A DNA stretch of 12,743 bases from JAAYDH01 sp035353055 (GTDB taxonomy: Bacteria > Bacillota_I > Bacilli_A > RFN20 > CAG-826). Where the stretch lies: assembly GCA_035353055.1 (NCBI GenBank), contig DAOPYW010000023.1:1-12743 (forward strand), given 5' to 3'. The notes beneath the pieces are model-generated. The model saw only the letters and a list, made by a program, of their open reading frames with translations. It was not told the DNA's origin and did not search any database. Shown here one piece after another: positions 7,196 through 12,743 of the stretch (positions are counted from its first letter, which is position 1; the number at the start of each line of letters is the position of its first letter). Both the position numbers and the translations under genes were made by a program.

Positions 7196-8341
7196 CTAAA
7201 ACTTCAATGTATAACGATGAATGCGATAGGAGTACAAAACTCTCCAATCTTCGCCTAATGGCGCCATCGTGTAGAAGATATCGATTTTGTCTTTCTCGAT
7301 CATCCAGCCATATTCATCTCTTTCGAAACAGGTATTGTGAATGCGAGGATAGGAAAGGGTCTCCTCATCCAAACTAGCAATATTAATCCACAGAGCATCT
7401 TCGTTTTCGAAACAATCGCCCATCTGCTCGCTTCCAAAGTCATTGATCATCGCTACCCTTGTTTCCAAAGGAAGATTCGTCGGCCATTGGAATTCATCAA
7501 AGGGGTGGACATCCGACATCATGTAGAAGACCTGCAATCGAGGATCGTAGACCATCTGAGAATTGCAGATTGTATCTTGCCCGCCATTTAAATCGTAGAT
7601 ATTTCGAATAGAGACAGTATTTGTCGATATTCTCTGCGGGTGTTCCATGTCCGAGAAGTCGTAAACTTCAACGGTTTGTCCTGTCGCGGATCTTCCGGTG
7701 AAATTCAACAGTACCTTTCCCTTCTTGTCGATAGATATCATCGCGGATTGCCCCCAACCCCATAAAAATTCGTTCTCGCCTTCGTGATAAACATAACCTG
7801 GATTCTGCTCATAGAAATCATATAGGGGGTTGCATTCTGCCGTCTTGGTCCAAGGACCACTTAAAGAATCCGCCACTGCAAAGCCAAACATATTCGAAGT
7901 ATTATCCATCGTCTTGCATCCGAGATAAGTCATGAGATAAGAATACATATGTCCTTTATAGTTAAATTCGCCTTTGATGACGTCAGGGTCACAGACGTTG
8001 GCTGAATCCCATTCGCCAGAGGCTCCGTGCACTAAAGCGACATCGAGCGGCGACCAATACCAGACGCCATTCTTTCTTCTTCCTTCGCGGTGGACGATCG
8101 CGTCACCGACGACATTATCTTCGAGGTTTGAACAATAGAAGATGTGGGCGAGATCGCCGTTTCTTAGCACGCTGGGAGCATAGTTATAAAAGCGAGACCA
8201 CTCATCTCCAGCTTCAAAGCAAGTGCCATTATTTTCCGCGATATAATTATTTGGAATTTCCATATCTTGTCCTCCGGAATTCCCTCCGCAAGCGGAGAAG
8301 AGCAAAAGAAATGGAATAAGTATCAAAAACTTCTTTTTCAT
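7196..8341 (-). CDS. Lipoprotein resembling five-bladed beta-propeller glycoside hydrolases
   Basis: A 381-residue exported lipoprotein: MKKK, a hydrophobic core, then LLLFSAC with C18 as the likely lipidated residue, followed by a Gly/Ser/Asn linker. The mature part has the look of the GH43/GH32/GH68-type propeller fold: YAPSVLRNGDLAHIFYCSN (54-72) as a first blade; GEWDSANVCDPDVIKG (109-124), whose D118 or D120 is the best candidate acidic residue; YLMTYLGC and FAVADSLSGPW (155-164), typical of blade strands; and a later SQMVYDPRLQVFYMMSD blade (261-277). I cannot assign a GH family or a complete catalytic triad, so it may be a substrate-binding relative. Its ATG overlaps the TGA of the preceding gene by 4 nt (ATGA), and AAAGGAG lies at 8352-8358 inside that gene's last codons. 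The coupling implies it works with the two surface paralogues upstream. Confidence 0.7.
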   Translation of the reverse strand: MKKKFLILIPFLLLFSACGGNSGGQDMEIPNNYIAENNGTCFEAGDEWSRFYNYAPSVLRNGDLAHIFYCSNLEDNVVGDAIVHREGRRKNGVWYWSPLDVALVHGASGEWDSANVCDPDVIKGEFNYKGHMYSYLMTYLGCKTMDNTSNMFGFAVADSLSGPWTKTAECNPLYDFYEQNPGYVYHEGENEFLWGWGQSAMISIDKKGKVLLNFTGRSATGQTVEVYDFSDMEHPQRISTNTVSIRNIYDLNGGQDTICNSQMVYDPRLQVFYMMSDVHPFDEFQWPTNLPLETRVAMINDFGSEQMGDCFENEDALWINIASLDEETLSYPRIHNTCFERDEYGWMIEKDKIDIFYTMAPLGEDWRVLYSYRIHRYTLKF

Positions 8342-10059
8342 TGAGCTTTAGCTCCTTTCTTTTTTTTGACAACAACAGCGGTGGTGATGATGCCACCCAC
8401 GATTAACGCTAGGGCAATTGAGCCAAGGATTATGTAAAGTGATAAATTGTTCGTTGGCTCTTTGAACTCAAGCGTTCTGATGGCATACATGACTGCTATG
8501 GTCGCGTTATCGATATCAACCTGAGAATATAGAAAACTATATTCAAGGATATTGTTTGCAGTGATGAGAGCTTTGCTCAGTTTATTCCAGCTGTCTTTTG
8601 TGTATTTTGACTTGTCTAAAGTCTTCGATAAGCCAATCGCTGAATTTAGCTGTGTCAAGTCAATCGGGGTGATAGCGCCGGGTTGATCTTCCTCTTCCGC
8701 TTCCGCGATGACAAAATTGCCTTTTCTGAGGTCATTTTCTTGGCACTTGACTACTGTGGAAAATAAATAGCTGTCTCGATTCCATTCACTCGCAGACAAA
8801 TCAGAAAAACGAGTGAAAGCATTAATCGTGTTATCGGCGATGCTTACGCTCGCGAATTCGGAGAACATCACATATCTTCTCAATCCATATAGCATGTCGA
8901 GTCCGATATGGATCTTTTTTATGCTCGAAAAGGTTGAAGGTCCTGATTCCCGGTCGCTCTCTTGAAAGTAGGTGACGGGGATGAAATCTTCGTATGGGAC
9001 ATAAACTGTCCCGCCAGTTTTTTCATCGAGATAAAAAGCGTTGTAAAAACACATAATTGATGATGGAAGCTCGTTGTATATCATCGGATACATAATAGAT
9101 TGTGAAGTGCTGACTCCATTGACGTCTGGCTGGTAGAAGTGACCATCCGTGTCTTCGACATAAATGCGGAAATAGGTCTCTTTCTTTGGCGCGTACACCG
9201 AGAACGCAAAACCATCATCTCCAGAGATATCAATTGGATGATCAGTATAATCGAGCGTTAAAAAACCATAATCATTGGGAGCTTCAGAGGCTTGACCGCC
9301 TTCTGATGTTGCCTTCACGTGTATTTTTAAAGAATTTTCAAAAGAACTATGCAACGCGACTCCATCGATATTCCAAGTTCCCTCGCTGCCGCCGACTTTT
9401 GATGAGTCGACCCCTAGAGAAGTGTACCTTGAATCATTGATTGCGCTCGTTGCGACATCGGCAGTTAAATCACTTAACTGCATGATATCCGTATCATCCT
9501 CATGAACCTCTTGTCCACTGGTGAGATATAGACCCCTTATGATCATCTTGCCTGACCGTCCACTAACCCCTGTATCAAAATAGAAGCCAAATGAAGAGAT
9601 GTCGGATAAAGAGGGCATATAATTGGCTATTGATATGAATATAGTGGTTCTCCCCACGGGGAAGAAGAACCAGTCTCCCCACATTTTTTGAATCGAGGTT
9701 GGGGAGCCAGGAATCGTGACATTATCCGGGCTTCCGAAAGTCACGCCATTGGCCCCCAATCTCATAATTAATTCAGGATTATTCTTTGATTCCAAAACAT
9801 CAATATCAAGAGCGAGATAACTTTTTGAGGCAAGGCTAGAAGAAGGGAAAGAGATTTCCACGTTAGCATTGCTTACCCAAGGAGAAATAGTGGAGACATT
9901 TACTCCGCATTCCACCTCGTTGGTGGTTTGGGTTCTATTGACAAAGTGATTGCTATCACTATCTTCTGCATTCGCCGGAGTAAAATTATTTCCAAACGAG
10001 GAAAGCGAAAGCAGAACCAAGGCACCAAACGCTGTTAAAACTCTTGATATTTTTGCCAT
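8338..10059 (-). CDS. Membrane-anchored surface protein, paralogue B, with FIVAR-like domain
   Basis: A 573-residue protein I cannot assign to a named family. Residues 1-31 are a signal peptide ending ANA before E32. The ectodomain (about 45-445) shares ordered motifs with the next gene upstream: WGDWFF (127-132), KIHVKATSEGG (245-255), GFAFSVYA (283-290), GTVYVPY (350-356), KIHIGLDMLYGL (382-393) and FSDLSASEWNRDS (418-430). It is beta-rich and resembles carbohydrate-binding jelly-roll domains in texture only. Residues about 468-531 look like a FIVAR domain (KYTKDSWNKLSKAL, ANNILE, spaced Ala/Leu), a helical module found in surface proteins of Gram-positive bacteria. A membrane helix (about 539-564) is followed by KKKKGAKAQ facing the cytoplasm, with no LPXTG. 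It begins 4 nt after the stop of paralogue A, with only a weak SD (AGTGAG), and overlaps the lipoprotein start. It probably binds substrate for the operon. Confidence 0.85.
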   Translation of the reverse strand: MAKISRVLTAFGALVLLSLSSFGNNFTPANAEDSDSNHFVNRTQTTNEVECGVNVSTISPWVSNANVEISFPSSSLASKSYLALDIDVLESKNNPELIMRLGANGVTFGSPDNVTIPGSPTSIQKMWGDWFFFPVGRTTIFISIANYMPSLSDISSFGFYFDTGVSGRSGKMIIRGLYLTSGQEVHEDDTDIMQLSDLTADVATSAINDSRYTSLGVDSSKVGGSEGTWNIDGVALHSSFENSLKIHVKATSEGGQASEAPNDYGFLTLDYTDHPIDISGDDGFAFSVYAPKKETYFRIYVEDTDGHFYQPDVNGVSTSQSIMYPMIYNELPSSIMCFYNAFYLDEKTGGTVYVPYEDFIPVTYFQESDRESGPSTFSSIKKIHIGLDMLYGLRRYVMFSEFASVSIADNTINAFTRFSDLSASEWNRDSYLFSTVVKCQENDLRKGNFVIAEAEEEDQPGAITPIDLTQLNSAIGLSKTLDKSKYTKDSWNKLSKALITANNILEYSFLYSQVDIDNATIAVMYAIRTLEFKEPTNNLSLYIILGSIALALIVGGIITTAVVVKKKKGAKAQ

Positions 10060-10063
10060 GGTT

Positions 10064-12040
10064 TTATCTCACTTTTTTTGCTTTCTTTGTGGCAAAAATA
10101 ATACCTAAGACACAGAATGTTGCAACCGCGATTAAAGACCAAATAACGATGAAGCTATTGGTGGAGAAAGTAGTCTTATTGGAAGGTTGGAGCGAAGCGT
10201 AATAACCCTTTAGCATGGTCATGGTTTGACCGAGAGTGACATTTGGGTTTTCCTCGGTTGAATCATCTAATAGATCTGCCATAGCTTTAGCGCCACTGCT
10301 TAATTGATCATAGGAGTTGATAATCTCTTCTAAGACCACAGTTTCGCTGGTGTAATGGCATACAGAATGATTAGCATCTCTCCAATCAGTGCTATATAGA
10401 CTTTGAGATGCGAATCCTAGAGCATTCTCTAAATCGGCAGGAGTCTCAGTTAATTTGACATTTTCACCGGCTAAGTCTTTGAGGATTAAACCGCTTGAGA
10501 CATCGGTGAGGATGACATCATTATTTACCTTCACATCCGAGCTTGTGAGAGCAAGGACTTGTGAAACAGCCAATCCGACGGGATTAAATTCGGTGTGATA
10601 AAGATAATAGAAATAGGAATTAGCGTAGAATCGCACATTAGTGGATCCCACTTGGACTTGATTCATGTCAAGTGTTTCGCCATTTAATGTAGCCTTGAAT
10701 GCTCCGCTGTTTAATTGAGAGAGGAAATAGACGTCAAAGTACTTATATTCAGAAACCGCGAAGTCGCTAAATTTATTTCCGGTCTCGCCGCAGAAGAAAT
10801 TGGTGCCGAGATTGAGAGACTCTCTATTCCACTGCGATTCCGATAAATCGGAAAGAGTACACATATTATAAACCTTATGTGTGGTAGTAGCATCAACGTG
10901 AACAAAGTTGCCGAGCGCAATGCTTCTTCCTAGACCATATTGAACATCTAAGCCAATCTTTATCTCTCGAAGTATTCCAGCTGGGGTGGTGAAGAAAACG
11001 GAATAAGGAACGTAGAGTGTACCTTTGACGTTGGCCGGAATGTATAGTCCACCATAAAGAGTGTGAACGATGCTGTGAGAGACTGTCCCATCCGGTGTGG
11101 TTAGCAAGACACCGCGATTATTCCAGTCGACATAGCTGTATTGGAACATTGTCCCATCCGTGTTGATCAGCTGCATTTGAATATAGCATTCGCCTGCGTA
11201 GGTGTTAACATCAAATGCAAAGCCGTTTTTGGAATTAATCAATAAATCTGAGGTGGTTGGTTTGATGGTTAAGAATGAATAGCCTGTATCCGCGACCCCG
11301 CCCTCGCCAGTGCTCTTTACATGGATTTTTGGTGATCCATCTAGCGACATATTGGATTTGATGGCGGTAGTGGTATAGCTTGCGGTGCAATTGAGAAGTG
11401 CGAGTTTGGTATCACTGATTGCATCGCTTTCGTCATTGCTTAGGACTGGGAGAAGGTTGGTACCCCCATATACGCTATTTGCTGTTAAGAGATAGACGCC
11501 ATGAAGAGTGACGTCAAAGATTTTTGTGTTGCCTGCGTAGTTATCGAAAATAAATGAAATTTGGTGAATTTCAGTCTGCCCTTCTAACCATTCTGCAGTT
11601 GGAAGAAAGACAGTCGCGCGACTGCTGGGAGCGATAAACCACCAGTCTCCCCATTTCTTTTCAACAACATTGCTTGGTTCGGAAGTGAGAAAAAGGTTGT
11701 CGTATTTGTTTAAAATATTGCCATTTATGCCAACTTTAACATTTGCATAAGCATCAGATCCACCGGTCACTCCAGTGTTCTCGATATCGATAGCAAGAAC
11801 CGATTTCCCTTCGAGGGATGCGGATGTGAAGTCAAGAGCGGCGTTAGTGTATTTATCACTGCCATTGACATCACCGGCGTGAATAGTGATACCTGAGTAT
11901 GGGCTACCCACTTTGGCAGCGACAGAAACATCACTTTCCGATAATGCATGTGTCATTGCCTGATCATGATTAGCGTTGAGGCCAATCAAAATGTTAGCGC
12001 AAAGAAAAAGGCCGAAGAGAGATAAAAGTAATTTTTTCAT
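10064..12040 (-). CDS. Membrane-anchored surface protein, paralogue A
   Basis: A 658-residue exported protein of no recognised family. It has an N-terminal signal sequence (MKKLLLSLFGLFLC) and a C-terminal membrane helix (about 629-651) with the basic tail TKKAKKVR. Its ectodomain (about 40-425) is homologous to the next gene: WGDWWF (130-135), KIHVKSTGEGG (238-248), GFAFDVNT (273-280), GTLYVPY (340-346), EIKIGLDVQYGL (359-370) and LSDLSESQWNRES (396-408). After that point the two differ: here about 430-535 is a further beta-rich segment, and 535-615 a helical segment with Cys561 and the pattern INSYDQLSSGAKAMADLL, in place of the FIVAR-like domain. The start is 1 nt after the nucleoside hydrolase stop, with AAAGGA (12051-12056) 10 nt upstream inside that gene's end. 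Membrane anchoring without a sorting motif suits an organism with little or no cell wall. Confidence 0.85.
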   Translation of the reverse strand: MKKLLLSLFGLFLCANILIGLNANHDQAMTHALSESDVSVAAKVGSPYSGITIHAGDVNGSDKYTNAALDFTSASLEGKSVLAIDIENTGVTGGSDAYANVKVGINGNILNKYDNLFLTSEPSNVVEKKWGDWWFIAPSSRATVFLPTAEWLEGQTEIHQISFIFDNYAGNTKIFDVTLHGVYLLTANSVYGGTNLLPVLSNDESDAISDTKLALLNCTASYTTTAIKSNMSLDGSPKIHVKSTGEGGVADTGYSFLTIKPTTSDLLINSKNGFAFDVNTYAGECYIQMQLINTDGTMFQYSYVDWNNRGVLLTTPDGTVSHSIVHTLYGGLYIPANVKGTLYVPYSVFFTTPAGILREIKIGLDVQYGLGRSIALGNFVHVDATTTHKVYNMCTLSDLSESQWNRESLNLGTNFFCGETGNKFSDFAVSEYKYFDVYFLSQLNSGAFKATLNGETLDMNQVQVGSTNVRFYANSYFYYLYHTEFNPVGLAVSQVLALTSSDVKVNNDVILTDVSSGLILKDLAGENVKLTETPADLENALGFASQSLYSTDWRDANHSVCHYTSETVVLEEIINSYDQLSSGAKAMADLLDDSTEENPNVTLGQTMTMLKGYYASLQPSNKTTFSTNSFIVIWSLIAVATFCVLGIIFATKKAKKVR

Positions 12041-12041
12041 T

Positions 12042-12743
12042 TTAAATACTTCCTTTCTTGTAAAGAGTTAAAAAATCTTTGATGAACAAGTCACGATTAA
12101 AACCGCAGGCCATCATAGTGTTACTTGTGCTGTCAAAGGTAATAACAGAAGTTCCCCTTGCCTCTTTTTCGAGGGGAATTTTTACTCTGACCTTCTTAAA
12201 TTTAAGATATCGGTCAGATACCAATGATGAAATAGGGAGGCAGTCGTGCAAGACTGGCATCCTATTATTTGCGCGCATCCATTCCTCTAGCATTTCGTTG
12301 ATGTAAGATGCGGAAGGATTGCGAGCAGATCTCACCTCATCGAGCTCTTCTTGAGTCAAAGTGCTGAGGCAAGTTATATCGCCTCCGACAACGCGGAGGG
12401 GAATACCGGATTCGTAGACTACCTTGGAAGCTTCTGGATCCACTAATACATTCCATTCTTTTGTCTGGTGGCATGAGCCTTCGAATTGGAAAGAACCCAT
12501 CACCACAATGGTCTTGATTAAGCCTTTGATGGAAGGATCTTTCAAGATGGCTTGAGCGATATTAGTTAAGGGTCCGATCCCGATAAGCATTACTTCATGG
12601 GGATATTTTTTGATTGTGGAAATGATGAAATCAACGCCGTTTTCTAATTCCACTTTTTCGCCTTCTAACTCGGGCTTATAAGAGAGGAGATGAATGATGC
12701 CTTTTTCATCCACCTTTTCGTAATGAAATGGATGAAATGTTGC
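12042..12743 (-). CDS. Inosine/uridine-preferring nucleoside hydrolase (5' end beyond window)
   Basis: The frame is open to the right edge, so 233 residues are seen of a family that is usually about 310; the missing N-terminus should carry the DxDxxxDD calcium and ribose site. The enzyme hydrolyses the N-glycosidic bond of ribonucleosides to ribose and a free base in the cytoplasm. Visible family features: VMLIGIGPLTNIAQAI, encoded near 12548-12593; EWNVLVDPEAS (Asn and Asp of the substrate site), near 12426-12458; and a His-Asp pair in VLHDCLPI at 12243-12248, matching the His-Asp of the active site. The GTG at 12713 is not the start, since coding potential continues upstream (ATFHPFHYEKV). 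Purine or pyrimidine preference cannot be read from this part. First visible gene of the operon, with 1 nt separating it from the surface protein gene. Confidence 0.93.
   Translation of the reverse strand, partial: ATFHPFHYEKVDEKGIIHLLSYKPELEGEKVELENGVDFIISTIKKYPHEVMLIGIGPLTNIAQAILKDPSIKGLIKTIVVMGSFQFEGSCHQTKEWNVLVDPEASKVVYESGIPLRVVGGDITCLSTLTQEELDEVRSARNPSASYINEMLEEWMRANNRMPVLHDCLPISSLVSDRYLKFKKVRVKIPLEKEARGTSVITFDSTSNTMMACGFNRDLFIKDFLTLYKKGSI

Noticed and set aside
6333..7247. Longer ribokinase starting at TTG 7247
   Set aside because: It would overlap the lipoprotein gene by 52 nt and add an unconserved tail before the typical MAKVFVLGSINRD start; ATG 7193 fits family length and operon spacing.
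8338..8341. TGA as tryptophan (mycoplasma code) joining surface paralogue B to downstream sequence
   Set aside because: The stop follows a complete membrane helix and basic tail, and the lipoprotein start overlaps it as ATGA with its own ribosome binding site, so TGA is a true stop.

Overview
The window looks like a chromosomal segment of a moderately AT-rich, low-GC Gram-positive-type bacterium, most likely an uncultured member of the Bacilli/Mollicutes neighbourhood (Acholeplasma-, Izemoplasma- or RF39-like). Reasons: strong AGGAG-type ribosome binding sites, Sec signal peptides and lipoproteins, surface proteins anchored by a C-terminal membrane helix with a lysine-rich tail instead of LPXTG, a secreted endonuclease I with bacterial Ig-like (Big_2) repeats, and a UgpC-like ABC ATPase enlarged by a coiled-coil insertion as in mycoplasmas. 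TGA is used as a stop at a tightly overlapped gene junction, so the code looks standard (table 11), not the mycoplasma code 4. The taxonomic placement is inference.

Layout. Left part (+ strand): the 3' end of an unrecognised gene (to 294); a roughly 210-bp gap with two overlapping perfect inverted repeats and a promoter -10 box; a secreted endonuclease I with two Big_2 repeats (507-2414) and a rho-independent terminator; a lipoprotein of the Beta_propel family (2655-4610). A strong bidirectional terminator (4687-4727) separates these from the minus-strand genes.

Right part (- strand, read right to left): a six-gene array with junctions of 1, 4, -4, 2 and 14 nt, almost certainly one operon whose promoter and first gene start lie beyond the right edge. 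In transcription order: inosine/uridine-type nucleoside hydrolase (5' end missing), two tandem paralogous membrane-anchored surface proteins of no recognised family, a lipoprotein resembling five-bladed beta-propeller glycosidases, ribokinase, and a CUT1-type sugar ABC ATPase with an unusual coiled-coil insertion.

How the genes may work together (inference): nucleoside hydrolase yields free ribose and base, ribokinase traps the ribose as ribose-5-phosphate, the ATPase would power uptake through permeases not in this window, and the two surface paralogues plus the propeller lipoprotein would bind or trim a riboside- or pentoside-containing substrate outside the cell. The convergent secreted nuclease fits the same nucleic-acid/nucleoside scavenging theme but is a separate transcription unit. 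No tRNA, rRNA, CRISPR, insertion sequence or integrase was seen, and no gap between genes exceeds about 240 bp.
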